Shown piece after piece: positions 1 to 8,746 of a stretch of DNA of 64,000 nucleotides; within the stretch, counting starts at the first letter, position 1; each line of letters begins with the position of its first letter. Where the stretch lies: the NCBI GenBank assembly GCA_964551335.1, contig CAZKCO010000003.1, positions 186,001-250,000 of the forward strand. The letters run 5' to 3'. This DNA is from Tunicatimonas sp964551335 (GTDB taxonomy: Bacteria; Bacteroidota; Bacteroidia; Cytophagales; Cyclobacteriaceae). The notes under the pieces are model-generated. The model was not told where the DNA came from. It did not search any database and saw only the letters and a program-made list of their open reading frames with translations. A program made the position numbers and the translations under genes.

Positions 1-2393
1 ACATTCTCGGACTAGCCGTGGGGATGGGTGTCGCACTATTGATCTATCAGTACATTCATTTCGAACTGAGCTATGATCAGTTTCATGACGATGCGGAAAA
101 TATCTATCGGCTTACGCAAGAAACTATAAGAAATGGAGAGAGTCAGGGCACCGGGGTATATACTACTTATGGATTAGGTCCCAGCGGAAAAGAAAATATA
201 CCAGGAGTAGATGATTATACAAGAATACGAACGATAGTAAATGAAGGTCCTATTATCATTAATCCCGAAAACCAATTACGGTTTCTGGAGAATGAGGTTT
301 GGTATGTTGACAGTAACTTCCTCACCGTATTCAACTTTCCTTTGATCTATGGCCAAAAAGAATCTGTACTCAATCAGAAACACAATATCGTAATCTCAGA
401 AAAAATGTCAGAAAAATATTTTGGCGTGAGCAACCCGGTTGGGAAGGAATTAAGAATAAGTTTGGGAGCTATGAGCGGAGATTACATTGTCACAGGAGTC
501 TTAAAACAGTTGCCAGTCAACAGTCATCTACAGTTTGATTTTCTTATCCCCATGACTTTTTTTCGAGAAAATTATATTCCTCCCTATGTGGATGATAGCC
601 AGGGATGGACGTTAGCTGATTATGTAACATATGTAAAACTATATAAAAACGGGGAAATAAATGAGGTAGGTGAAAAACTCAGTCAGTTGATGGCAGCTCA
701 TGCCCTAACAGAAGCTAAAAGGTCAGATACAGATTGGAAGATTGGGTTACAGCCACTCACCGATATTCATTTAAAGTCAAATTTTCCCAACGATCCGGCC
801 AGCCATCCGGGAGATATACAGAATGTCCGATTTTTTGCGATTATTGGCATGTTTATTCTTGCGATGGCATGGATTAACTACATCAACCTTTCTACGGCCA
901 GAGCTATGCATCGGGCAAAAGAAGTAGGGATTAGAAAGACCATTGGTGCGGCAAAAAATCAGTTAGTAGGTCAGTTCATGACTGAATCCATTGTAATCAA
1001 TGTTCTTGCTGCCTTACTTTCTATAGGCATTGCCTTTTCCCTTTTGCCTATCCTTAATAGTGTTCTTGTGAGAGAAGTATCCTTTTCCATATTTAATACC
1101 ATAGAATTCTGGGTAATATTTTCACTGGCAGTTTTAGTAGGATCATTGCTTTCCGGTTTATACCCTGCTTTTGTTTTATCTTCTTTCAACCCATTACTTG
1201 TACTCAAATCGGCTACCGGTGCTCATACAAATGGGTTTAACCTAAGAAGAACCTTAATTGCATTTCAATTTTTGATATCACTACTGCTCATTTCAGGGGC
1301 TTATCTGGTATACCAGCAGATTACTTTCATGAAAAATCAGGACCTGGGCTTTGATATGGAAAAGATGTTAATATTGAGGGGACCAAGGTTGTTTAGAGAA
1401 ACTTTGAAAGAATCTGGACAGTCAGAAGATAGTAAACAAGAAGTATTGAGAAACAAACTGCTTGCCCATCACTCGATTACTTCTTTTTCAATTGCTAGTT
1501 CAATCCCGGGTAAAGAATATTTTACCACGGAAGGTTTCCGCCAAGCCGGGAAAACAGAGGTTGTTGAGAATGTAAGTATTTTGCTTGTGGATACAGCTTT
1601 TGTCGATACCTATGAATTGGAGTTTCTAGCAAAGACATCCACTTTTGATGTTTCCCCTTCTGTTATTCAGGCCATTGTTAATGAAGAAACAGTAAAAGTG
1701 TTTGGTTTTGGATCAGCCGAAGAGGCAATAGACCAGGTTGTAATTAATAATTGGGGTGAGGGTGATTCTATAGAAATTGTTGGAGTAGTAAAGAATATAC
1801 ATTGGAGATCATTAAAAGATGATCACGCGCCTACACTGTTCATATTATATAATTACGCAGCATATTTCTCTATCATCATGAACATGTCTGACATACAGGC
1901 AACTATTGCCCATATTGAATCAGCTTATCAGGAGGTTTTTCCCGATGATCCTTTCAACTACTTTTTCTTAGATGATGCCTTTAACCAGCAATATCAAGCT
2001 GATATACAGTTTAGAAATCTTTTTTCAGCCTTTTCCGCACTGGCAATCTTTATCGCCTGTTTAGGATTATTTGCCTTAGTATCGTATTCGGCTACGCTAC
2101 GGATCAAGGAAATTGGGATTCGGAAGGTGCTGGGAGCGAGCATCAGTAACTTGATGCTATTGCTTTCTCGTGAATATCTAGTTCTATTGAGCATTGCTAT
2201 TGTGTTAGCCGTTCCAGCTACGATTCTTGGTGGGCGAGCTTGGTTAGAAAACTACGCCTACAAAACCGAGATTGGTCTCGATCTTTTGCTGATTCCGGGA
2301 TTAATTTTACTGCTTATTTCGGTGCTTACGGTCAGCTATCGTACCTACGCTACAGCTAAGACGAATCCGGCGGAATCGTTGAGAGCAGAATAG
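1..2393 (+). CDS. MacB/FtsX-type ABC transporter permease, 5' end outside window
   Basis: The reading frame is already open at base 3 and encodes a hydrophobic helix (ILGLAVGMGVALLIYQY) followed by the ELSYDQFH motif typical of the first helix of Bacteroidota MacB-like permeases, so the true start lies to the left; the GTG at 18 is not a credible start. About 797 residues remain. A MacB-type periplasmic domain follows the first helix. A first FtsX block lies near residues 270-400, with AREVGIRKTIGA-type coupling-helix residues (KEVGIRKTIGA). A second periplasmic domain and a last FtsX block follow, with the matching KEIGIRKVLGA motif. Such permeases pair with a LolD/MacB ATPase and act in the inner membrane, often in efflux or lipoprotein or envelope homeostasis; the substrate here is unknown and the ATPase is not in the window. 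Family call is firm, function is inferred. Confidence 0.9.
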   Translation, partial: ILGLAVGMGVALLIYQYIHFELSYDQFHDDAENIYRLTQETIRNGESQGTGVYTTYGLGPSGKENIPGVDDYTRIRTIVNEGPIIINPENQLRFLENEVWYVDSNFLTVFNFPLIYGQKESVLNQKHNIVISEKMSEKYFGVSNPVGKELRISLGAMSGDYIVTGVLKQLPVNSHLQFDFLIPMTFFRENYIPPYVDDSQGWTLADYVTYVKLYKNGEINEVGEKLSQLMAAHALTEAKRSDTDWKIGLQPLTDIHLKSNFPNDPASHPGDIQNVRFFAIIGMFILAMAWINYINLSTARAMHRAKEVGIRKTIGAAKNQLVGQFMTESIVINVLAALLSIGIAFSLLPILNSVLVREVSFSIFNTIEFWVIFSLAVLVGSLLSGLYPAFVLSSFNPLLVLKSATGAHTNGFNLRRTLIAFQFLISLLLISGAYLVYQQITFMKNQDLGFDMEKMLILRGPRLFRETLKESGQSEDSKQEVLRNKLLAHHSITSFSIASSIPGKEYFTTEGFRQAGKTEVVENVSILLVDTAFVDTYELEFLAKTSTFDVSPSVIQAIVNEETVKVFGFGSAEEAIDQVVINNWGEGDSIEIVGVVKNIHWRSLKDDHAPTLFILYNYAAYFSIIMNMSDIQATIAHIESAYQEVFPDDPFNYFFLDDAFNQQYQADIQFRNLFSAFSALAIFIACLGLFALVSYSATLRIKEIGIRKVLGASISNLMLLLSREYLVLLSIAIVLAVPATILGGRAWLENYAYKTEIGLDLLLIPGLILLLISVLTVSYRTYATAKTNPAESLRAE

Positions 2394-2470
2394 AAACTCA
2401 CTTTTTTAGTTTATAATCATAAAAAGTTATAACTATTTGTGATTACAATCTGATTTAGTTAAGATTGCTT

Positions 2471-3607
2471 ATGGTTTCCCGAATTTTGTATCAGTCTTTA
2501 GAGAAAGAGTTATCCTCTGGTAAAGCACTGTTGGTACTGGGGCCACGTCAGGCGGGAAAAACTACCTTGCTGCAAACTTTGGCAACTGCTCAGTCTGTTC
2601 CTTTCGTATGGCTAAACTGCGACGAACCAGACATAAGAAAAACGCTGCTGGAACCAACCTCTACTTTACTGAAACAGTTAATTGGCGCGGCTAAACTAGT
2701 AGTGGTAGACGAAGCCCAACGGGTAAAGAATATCGGACTTACTCTTAAGCTAATTACCGATCAGATACCTGATGTCAGACTTATTGCTACCGGATCATCT
2801 TCGCTAGAATTGGCTAATGAAATTAATGAGCCCCTTACCGGGCGGAAGATAGAATACCTATTGCTCCCGTTTTCTACCGAAGAATTAATTCAGCACTATG
2901 GGCTACTGGATGAACGACGGTTGCTACCGCAGCGATTAGTGTACGGTATGTATCCTGAAGTAGTAACCCGCGTGGGGAAGGAACGGCAAACACTACAAAA
3001 CCTAAGTGGCAGCTATCTGTACAAAGATATTTTTCGCTTTCAGGATATACGCAAACCGGAAGTACTAGAAACGTTACTAGAGGCGCTTGCCCTTCAGGTA
3101 TGCTCTGAAGTTTCTTACCATGAACTAGCTCAGACCGTAGGAGTAGATACTAACACCGTGCGCCGCTACATTGGTTTGCTAGAAAAAGCGTTTGTCATCT
3201 TTCGCCTTCGTTCCTTTAGCCGAAATATACGGAACGAACTTAAAAAAAGTCGCAAAATCTATTTTTACGATAATGGTATTCGTAATGCCATTATTAATAA
3301 CTTTCAAACCATAGACTTACGAACTGACCAGGGGGTACTATGGGAAAACTTTTTGGTCAGCGAACGGCAGAAGTTGCTGCACTTTCACGAGATCTACACC
3401 AATTGCTATTTTTGGCGAACCAAACAGCAGCAAGAAATTGACTACCTGGAAGAACGAGATGGTCAATTGCATGCTTACGAATTTAAGTGGTCGGCAAAAA
3501 AGAGAGGTCAAAAAAATCACTTCTCTAAGACTTTTCTAAACGCTTATCCAAACAGCACTACGCAAGTGATAACCCCAGAAAACTACACTGATTGGTTACA
3601 GTACTGA
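2471..3607 (+). CDS. ATP-binding protein with AAA+ domain and DUF4143 C-terminus
   Basis: A 378-residue protein starting at ATG 2471; an in-frame TTG six bases upstream is a weaker choice. The N-terminus has a Walker A motif (GPRQAGKTTLL, about residue 25) and a Walker B motif (LVVVDEAQRV, near residue 80), followed by a sensor-like IATGSSSLEL. Residues from about 200 form the DUF4143 region, with a winged-helix-like segment (ELAQTVGVDTNTVRRYI) and a nuclease-like fold ending in EIDYLEERDGQLHAYEFKW, which resembles a PD-(D/E)XK core (D, then ExK as EFKW). This family is widespread and its cellular role is mostly unknown; defence and toxin-antitoxin-like roles have been suggested for relatives. 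It stands alone here, 77 bases after the permease and convergent with the amino acid permease. Confidence 0.88.
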   Translation: MVSRILYQSLEKELSSGKALLVLGPRQAGKTTLLQTLATAQSVPFVWLNCDEPDIRKTLLEPTSTLLKQLIGAAKLVVVDEAQRVKNIGLTLKLITDQIPDVRLIATGSSSLELANEINEPLTGRKIEYLLLPFSTEELIQHYGLLDERRLLPQRLVYGMYPEVVTRVGKERQTLQNLSGSYLYKDIFRFQDIRKPEVLETLLEALALQVCSEVSYHELAQTVGVDTNTVRRYIGLLEKAFVIFRLRSFSRNIRNELKKSRKIYFYDNGIRNAIINNFQTIDLRTDQGVLWENFLVSERQKLLHFHEIYTNCYFWRTKQQQEIDYLEERDGQLHAYEFKWSAKKRGQKNHFSKTFLNAYPNSTTQVITPENYTDWLQY

Positions 3608-3643
3608 AGCAGAGATTTTACTTTGTGGTAGATGCGGCTTTTT

Positions 3644-4933
3644 CTATTTCTCATCTTCTCTTTCAGACCTACTGAAAAAATATGTTACCAATCCAGCCGC
3701 GATGATACCCAGGCCAATAAGACTTTCGGTAGGACGGTCATAGAGCGTATAGGTTAAAATCCAGCCGCTGAAACCAATGAAAAGGTACTGAACGTAAGGA
3801 TAGCCGGGACTACGGAAGCCGCTACTCTTCTTCACAAACAATACACTGGCTACGGCTAGGGTGCCCATCAGTTGCAAAATGAACCCGGTATAGAGCAATA
3901 TCTGCTCAAACGTTCCGGTAACGGTGAGTATGATGCTGATAAATACATGAGCCCAAATTGTCCGCACCGGAATGCCCAGCGAATTAAGCGGGCGGAGCAC
4001 CCGCCACAAACTATGCTCCTTGGCCATAGCGTGGGTTACCCGTGAACCAATCCAGATGTAGCCGCTGATGGTGGCAATAAGTTGTACGGCAATAAAAAAA
4101 CTAATCCAGCGGGCTCCGCTTACTCCGAATACATTAGAGAAAGAAATTGTGGCTACCTCCACTTTGCCTTCCAGCTGATCGTACGAAGCGTGTTTCAGAA
4201 AAACCAATTGAAGTAGTACATATAGTACGGTGACAAATAAGGTACCCAATATCAGAGCCTTAGGCAGACTTTTCCGTACATCCTGAATTTCTTCTACGAT
4301 GTAGGCCGCCGCATTCCATCCCGTGTAAGCGTAGGTAACGTAAATGAGAGACACCGCAAAGCCGGGCGTAGTAATTTCCTGCGTCCACGAACTTGTATAT
4401 GCGATGGCGTTGACAGAAACCTGGGTAGCCAATACCAGCCCGATTCCAACCAGTACCACCACAAACACAACTTTCAGCACGGTGGTAGCATTCTGAAAGC
4501 GCTCGCTCTGCTTGACACTGAAGGAGTGCATTACCCCTACCAGCAAAATAATGCCAATTGCCAATGCATTAGACTCCTGAATACCGAAGGGTGACAGGTA
4601 CTGCGTCATGGCGATAGCGGCAATGGCTACCGGAGCCGAAAAGCCCACTACCAGGGAGGCCCAACTGGTCAGATAGCCTAGCAGCGGATGAAATACCCGC
4701 GATAGAAAAATGTAGTCTCCCCCTGACTCTTTAAAGTGGGTTCCCAATTGAGCGTAGCTAAAGGCCCCAAACAACGCCAGTACCCCGCCTATCAGCCACA
4801 GCAGAATGATGCTGACAGTACTCTGTACATCCAGTAACTGGTAGCCCAGGCTGGTAAAAACTCCGGTGCCCACCATATTAGCTACTACCAATGCCGTAGC
4901 GGTTTTCCAAGAAATTTTGGTTTTGGTTTTCAA
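3644..4933 (-). CDS. APC superfamily amino acid permease
   Basis: A 429-residue integral membrane protein with about twelve hydrophobic helices. The first helix contains the APC signature of a small-residue break (NMVGTGVFTSLGY, about residues 19-31), and a second conserved loop reads ESGGDYIFLSR near residue 70. This fits the amino acid/polyamine permease family of the inner membrane; the transported amino acid cannot be assigned. The start is TTG at 4933, the only start-like codon between the in-frame stop upstream and the first helix. It is convergent with the DUF4143 gene (36 bases between stops), and about 130 bases separate it from the Nudix gene upstream. Confidence 0.9.
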   Translation of the reverse strand: MKTKTKISWKTATALVVANMVGTGVFTSLGYQLLDVQSTVSIILLWLIGGVLALFGAFSYAQLGTHFKESGGDYIFLSRVFHPLLGYLTSWASLVVGFSAPVAIAAIAMTQYLSPFGIQESNALAIGIILLVGVMHSFSVKQSERFQNATTVLKVVFVVVLVGIGLVLATQVSVNAIAYTSSWTQEITTPGFAVSLIYVTYAYTGWNAAAYIVEEIQDVRKSLPKALILGTLFVTVLYVLLQLVFLKHASYDQLEGKVEVATISFSNVFGVSGARWISFFIAVQLIATISGYIWIGSRVTHAMAKEHSLWRVLRPLNSLGIPVRTIWAHVFISIILTVTGTFEQILLYTGFILQLMGTLAVASVLFVKKSSGFRSPGYPYVQYLFIGFSGWILTYTLYDRPTESLIGLGIIAAGLVTYFFSRSEREDEK

Positions 4934-5063
4934 AGAGGCGAAGTAAGCTGTCTTGGCAAGTTACACTTCACTCTTTGAAAAGCAATTGACTGAGAATTAT
5001 TTCACCACACGAGTTTTTATAAATTAAAGCAAGAGTCAAAAAGTACTTTGAAACTACGTGTTA

Positions 5064-5642
5064 CTACAAGATATCATGAAGGCGGATATACTGAAGCAGC
5101 ATAATGGTTTTGCCGTCCTTGATTTCTCCGGTTTCAATCATGCGCAAAGCCTGATCAAAGGCTATTTCTAACACTTCTATTTCTTCTTGTTCGTCGGCAA
5201 CACCACCGCCACTGTGGATTTTCATAGTATCCGCGTAGGCCGCAATGTAGAAGTGCAGTATTTCCGTTACTGAACCGGGCGACATATACGCTTCAAATAC
5301 TTTTTTGACCGAAGAGATTTTGTACCCGGTTTCCTCTTCGGTTTCCCTTCTAATACAGTCTTCCGGATTGTCATTATCTAAAAGCCCAGCGCAGGCTTCT
5401 ATGAGCAGTCCGGTTTCATTGCCATTCACAAAGGTAGGTAGCCGGAACTGTCGCGTCAGAACAACCGTCCGTTTTTCTTGGTCGTAGAGCAGAATAGTGG
5501 CTCCGTTGCCTCGATCATACACTTCCCGAACTTGGGTTTGCCACGACTGGTTTTTTCTCAGATATTCGTAGGTTATTTTCTTCAGCAGATACCAGTTGTC
5601 CGAGAGCGTTGCGGTTTTTACTATTTTTACCCTATTCTGCAT
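5064..5642 (-). CDS. nudK: NudK-like Nudix hydrolase (GDP-mannose or nucleotide-sugar pyrophosphatase)
   Basis: A 192-residue protein close in length to Escherichia coli NudK (191 aa). The Nudix box lies at about residues 86-107 and ends in RRETEEETGY; the spacing between its first Gly and the following Glu is longer than the textbook box, as I recall it is in NudK. The segment EAYMSPGSVTEILHFYIA after the box is a NudK-subfamily hallmark. NudK hydrolyses GDP-mannose and related nucleotide sugars. Its ATG lies inside the end of the upstream DUF4406 gene, with an 11-base overlap (5632-5642), so the two are almost certainly co-transcribed and translationally coupled. The substrate is inferred from family only. 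Confidence 0.88.
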   Translation of the reverse strand: MQNRVKIVKTATLSDNWYLLKKITYEYLRKNQSWQTQVREVYDRGNGATILLYDQEKRTVVLTRQFRLPTFVNGNETGLLIEACAGLLDNDNPEDCIRRETEEETGYKISSVKKVFEAYMSPGSVTEILHFYIAAYADTMKIHSGGGVADEQEEIEVLEIAFDQALRMIETGEIKDGKTIMLLQYIRLHDIL

Positions 5643-5988
5643 AAGGCACGTCTTCTAGGCGGTAGTATACTTTGAGTCCTCTTTCTTGGGCAATTCTCAC
5701 ATCTTCATCAGCACCGGCAGAAGCGCCTTCCAACCGAAGTACAGCATCACATTTTTCCAGCAGACGGTGTGCTGCCGGATATTGGATTTCCTTCCAGGCT
5801 CCGTCGCCTGGTTTTTCTGAACCGGCTAGCTTAAGCAAAGGCAGGGCAACCCACTCGCCGATCATGGGTATGTGGCCCAAACGAAACAATGGTAAGGCTA
5901 CCGACTCGAGTTTATCCAGATTCTGTTGCATCAGTTTCGGATCATCGTTGGTGCCGCTTCGGTACGGCCCGGCAATAAGTATCATCAT
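5632..5988 (-). CDS. DUF4406 protein, nucleoside 2-deoxyribosyltransferase-like fold
   Basis: A 118-residue protein beginning with a beta-strand and glycine turn (MILIAGPYRSG) characteristic of the nucleoside deoxyribosyltransferase/DUF4406 fold. Other conserved elements are the LFRLGHIPMIGEW segment, a CDAVLRLEG strand near residue 80 and a SAGADEDVRIAQ helix that in related enzymes carries the catalytic Glu. These proteins are thought to bind nucleotides or nucleosides; no activity is established for this subgroup. The first two codons are both ATG, so 5988 or 5985 could be the start. It overlaps nudK by 11 bases, which suggests a joint nucleotide-metabolite clean-up role. It is preceded by a 59-base gap after the Crp/Fnr gene on the same strand. 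Confidence 0.82.
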   Translation of the reverse strand: MMILIAGPYRSGTNDDPKLMQQNLDKLESVALPLFRLGHIPMIGEWVALPLLKLAGSEKPGDGAWKEIQYPAAHRLLEKCDAVLRLEGASAGADEDVRIAQERGLKVYYRLEDVPYAE

Positions 5989-6047
5989 AAGTTTGGGGTT
6001 AATTCATCAAAGAAAACACTGACATCGCAGACGAAAAATAAGGTACA

Positions 6048-6638
6048 TTAAGAAATGCTGCCTCTTTGCTTATTCTTACGGATAGTGCTAAGAAACTCAG
6101 GAGTGATGCCAAGATAGGACGCAATTTGTTTCTGAGTCACTTGTTGGGCTACCTGAGGATACTTTGCTAAAAAGTTTGTGTAACGGGCCTCAGCTGATAA
6201 AGACAGGTTTTGTATCGTTCTTAACTGCTCTCGGGTGTAGGCGTTCTGCATTAGTATTCTAAAAAAGCGCTCAAACTTCGGTACCTCTACAAAGAGCTGA
6301 TCGAGATAATTTTTTGTTAACTGAAAAATACAGCTCCGCTCTACAGCTTCAATGTGCATCATCGCTGGTTTTTGATTCAGAAAGCAATACATGTCAGTCA
6401 CCCACCAGTCAGCCGTAGCAAACATAATAGTGGACTCTTTCCCCTGCTTATCGAGGTAGTACGCCCTTAAAACTCCAGTGTGAACGTAGTTGATAACATT
6501 ACAGGCTTCTCCAGCTTCCAGCAAGCATTCATTTCTGGCTACCCCTCTGAATTTTAGCAAGGAAATGAAGTAGCGTACTTCATCGAAAGTAAGTGTAATA
6601 TGTTTAGCCACATTGGCGAGAATCAAATCATGCTTCAT
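6048..6638 (-). CDS. Crp/Fnr family transcriptional regulator
   Basis: A 196-residue protein with an N-terminal cyclic-nucleotide-binding-type jelly roll (residues about 15-120, including FRGVARNECLLEAGE and LDKQGKESTIMFA) and a C-terminal helix-turn-helix whose recognition part reads QKQIASYLGITPEFLSTIRK. There are no Fnr-type clustered N-terminal cysteines, so an iron-sulphur sensor is unlikely; the ligand is unknown. The subgroup is abundant in Bacteroidota, where it often controls a neighbouring gene. The gene is divergent from the PLP decarboxylase across 318 bases, and a perfect inverted repeat sits 24 bases upstream of its start (see 6662-6681), which suggests autoregulation. Confidence 0.9.
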   Translation of the reverse strand: MKHDLILANVAKHITLTFDEVRYFISLLKFRGVARNECLLEAGEACNVINYVHTGVLRAYYLDKQGKESTIMFATADWWVTDMYCFLNQKPAMMHIEAVERSCIFQLTKNYLDQLFVEVPKFERFFRILMQNAYTREQLRTIQNLSLSAEARYTNFLAKYPQVAQQVTQKQIASYLGITPEFLSTIRKNKQRGSIS

Positions 6639-6661
6639 GAGTCATTCTTTTCAAGATTTGT

Positions 6662-6681
6662 TTTGCCAACTTTCTGGCAAA
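6662..6681 (-). promoter_or_regulatory. Inverted repeat, candidate operator of the Crp/Fnr gene
   Basis: TTTGCCA (6662-6668) and TGGCAAA (6675-6681) are a perfect 7-base inverted repeat with a 6-base spacer, the general size of a Crp/Fnr dimer site. It lies between the start codon at 6638 and a promoter-like TACTTTTA (minus strand, 6689-6696, one mismatch to TAnnTTTG). Bound protein would therefore sit at or just after the transcription start and repress. Binding by this regulator is inferred. Confidence 0.45.
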
Positions 6682-6934
6682 CCTTTGGTAAAAGTAGTCT
6701 TATGATCCACGATATACTGCATTAAACTAATAATCTTGATCAATAAGGTACTAGGCAAAAGCAGTCAATCTCCGCGTAAGGACCTCTACGTACCCCTTGT
6801 GAGTTCATTAAAATTTTTCGATTGAAAAAGTCAGAACAGCATTTATTCTGATGATTATCAAATATTTATAAATATTCAGCTATTTAAACTCCTATACCCC
6901 CCGGCTCGCTGATAGAAAATAAGTTAGGCTCCTT

Positions 6935-6942
6935 TATCTTTG
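6935..6942 (+). promoter_or_regulatory. Candidate -7 box of the decarboxylase gene
   Basis: TATCTTTG fits the Bacteroidota -7 consensus TAnnTTTG exactly. No TTG is found at the expected -33 distance. A transcript starting about seven bases further on would begin only a few bases before the GTG at 6957, giving an almost leaderless mRNA. Confidence 0.4.
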
Positions 6943-6956
6943 GTAAAAATAATGCC

Positions 6957-8399
6957 GTGAAAGAAGATATATTACACCACGCCTACGATCCCGAACAGTT
7001 CCGGCAGCAGGGACATCAACTGATAGATCGCCTGGCGGATTATCTGACTCAGATGCAGCAGAAACCCCACCTGGCGGTACTCCCCTGGCAGTCACCCGAA
7101 GACAAGCTGTACTCCTGGGAAGCCGATTTTGCAAATTCTCCGCAAGCCAATATTGGTCAGTTGTTCGACCGGGTATTGATGGAATCCATTCATATTCATC
7201 ACCCTCGTTACATCGGCCATCAGGTTTCCGCCCCGGCTCCGGCCGCAGCATTAGCCGGACTACTGTCGGCCTTTCTTAATAACGGGATGGCCGTGTACGA
7301 GATGGGGCCAGTTTCGTCGGCCATCGAGCGGCTGGTGATGAAACAGATCGCTCGCCGGATTGGCTACGATGCTTCAGGCGGAGGCATTATGACCTCGGGG
7401 GGGACATTGGCCAACCTGACCGCTCTGCTCGCCGCCCGACAGATAAAAACTGGGTATGCAGCCTGGCAAAAGGGTACGCAGGAGCAACTGGCACTGATGG
7501 TTTCCGAAGAGGCGCACTACTGCGTAGACCGGGCCGTAAAGATCATGGGTTGGGGCGAAGCGGGCATCATTCGCATTCCGGCAAACGAGAACTACCAGAT
7601 GCGCACCGATCAACTGGAACCTTATTATCGTCAGGCACAACAGGACGGAAAAAGAGTGATTGCAGTAGTAGCTTCGGCCTGCTCTACTTCCACTGGTTCG
7701 TACGATCATCTGGAAGAAATTGCTGGTTTCTGCCAGCTGCACGATTTGTGGCTACACGTAGACGGAGCCCACGGAGCGGCCGCAGCATTTTCGGAGAAGT
7801 ACCAATCTCGGGTCAAGGGTTTATCACTCGCCGATTCTATCACCCTGGACTTTCACAAAATGTTGATGACCCCGGCACTGACCACCGGGCTGTTATTTAA
7901 AAATGAAAGTAACTCGTTCGCCACGTTTGCCCAACGGGCGGCCTATTTGCTGAATGAAGAGCCGGAAGACTGGGCTAACTCCGGTAAGCGTACGATAGAA
8001 TGTACCAAACGTATGATGAGTGTGCAGGTATACACCCTGTTGCGCACCTACGGCTGGCAGCTCTGGGATGAAAATGTAACCCGTTTATACGACTTAGCTA
8101 ACAGATTTGCTAAGATGATTCAGCAACGAGATGCACTCTCATTAGCCATTGATCCGCAGGCGAATATTGTCTGTTTTCGTTACGCTCCTTCGGATATTCC
8201 GGATAACCTATTTAACCAGTTGAACGCAAAAATTCGTCAGAATATACTAGAAGATGGGCGCTTCTATATAGTGCAAACCCAGTTAAAAGGAAAAACTTTT
8301 CTGCGGGTTACCCTGATGAACCCCTTCACCACTGAAGCTATGCTTGACGATTTACTGGACGGTATTATTCGGAAAGGAGAAGAATTAACACTAACGTGA
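6957..8399 (+). CDS. PLP-dependent group II decarboxylase (diaminobutyrate/tyrosine decarboxylase type)
   Basis: A 480-residue fold-type I PLP enzyme. Visible elements are the phosphate-binding segment MTSGGTLANLTALLAAR, the HVDGAHGAAA motif with the Asp that pairs with the PLP ring nitrogen, and the Schiff-base lysine in LDFHKMLMTP (Lys about 301). Sequence character fits the group that includes L-2,4-diaminobutyrate, glutamate and aromatic amino acid decarboxylases; the amino acid substrate cannot be fixed. The start is GTG 6957, since no ATG is found before residue 34 and the N-terminal helix is family-like. A TAnnTTTG box ends 14 bases upstream. It is divergent from a Crp/Fnr gene that might regulate it and convergent, with five bases between stops, with the NAGS-like gene. 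Confidence 0.87.
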   Translation: MKEDILHHAYDPEQFRQQGHQLIDRLADYLTQMQQKPHLAVLPWQSPEDKLYSWEADFANSPQANIGQLFDRVLMESIHIHHPRYIGHQVSAPAPAAALAGLLSAFLNNGMAVYEMGPVSSAIERLVMKQIARRIGYDASGGGIMTSGGTLANLTALLAARQIKTGYAAWQKGTQEQLALMVSEEAHYCVDRAVKIMGWGEAGIIRIPANENYQMRTDQLEPYYRQAQQDGKRVIAVVASACSTSTGSYDHLEEIAGFCQLHDLWLHVDGAHGAAAAFSEKYQSRVKGLSLADSITLDFHKMLMTPALTTGLLFKNESNSFATFAQRAAYLLNEEPEDWANSGKRTIECTKRMMSVQVYTLLRTYGWQLWDENVTRLYDLANRFAKMIQQRDALSLAIDPQANIVCFRYAPSDIPDNLFNQLNAKIRQNILEDGRFYIVQTQLKGKTFLRVTLMNPFTTEAMLDDLLDGIIRKGEELTLT

Positions 8400-8404
8400 A
8401 GAAT

Positions 8405-8746
8405 TTACTCAATCTCTTCTACAACAGAAGTCCCAGAAGAAAAATCACCCCTGGTCCACTGCCAGCGTTCGTGTAAGCGCAATTTTCCGTTATCTAATAC
8501 TTCAGGAGTAGAAATACATTTCCCGGTCATAAGTTTTCCGTCGTGGTTCACATGCTGGTACCGCATATCCAGCGCTCCGGTTTCGTCCATCAAAGCAATG
8601 AGTTGCCCCTGTTGAATAGCTCCTCCTCGATAGGTAGCGGTTACAATTCGGCCTGACTGTTGGTAATAAAACCGGGTTTCTTCGTTTACCTCGCCACTCT
8701 CGCTATTACTTACCGAGCGAAATACTTTATTATGATAGTTAATCAT
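8405..8746 (-). CDS. Small 'n-acetylglutamate synthase'-named protein
   Basis: A 113-residue protein of a family that databases label n-acetylglutamate synthase, although it lacks a GNAT fold and the name is not well supported. It is predicted to be beta-rich, with conserved elements HNKVFRSVSNSESGEV, TATYRGGAIQQGQLIALMD and LRLHERWQW. I chose ATG 8746 (MINYHN) because relatives begin this way; an ATG nine bases upstream is also possible. The start lies eight bases inside the upstream GNAT gene, which points to translational coupling in a three-gene minus-strand cluster. Confidence 0.78.
   Translation of the reverse strand: MINYHNKVFRSVSNSESGEVNEETRFYYQQSGRIVTATYRGGAIQQGQLIALMDETGALDMRYQHVNHDGKLMTGKCISTPEVLDNGKLRLHERWQWTRGDFSSGTSVVEEIE

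Larger units (their letters stand above)
6639..6956. other. 318-base divergent intergenic region
   Basis: The region between the Crp/Fnr gene and the decarboxylase is AT-rich. It holds the inverted repeat at 6662-6681 and a -7-like box for each gene. I see no RNA gene or short open frame of note. Confidence 0.6.

Noticed and set aside
7374..7742. 122-codon minus-strand frame inside the PLP decarboxylase gene
   Set aside because: Antisense shadow; the plus-strand frame carries all PLP motifs.
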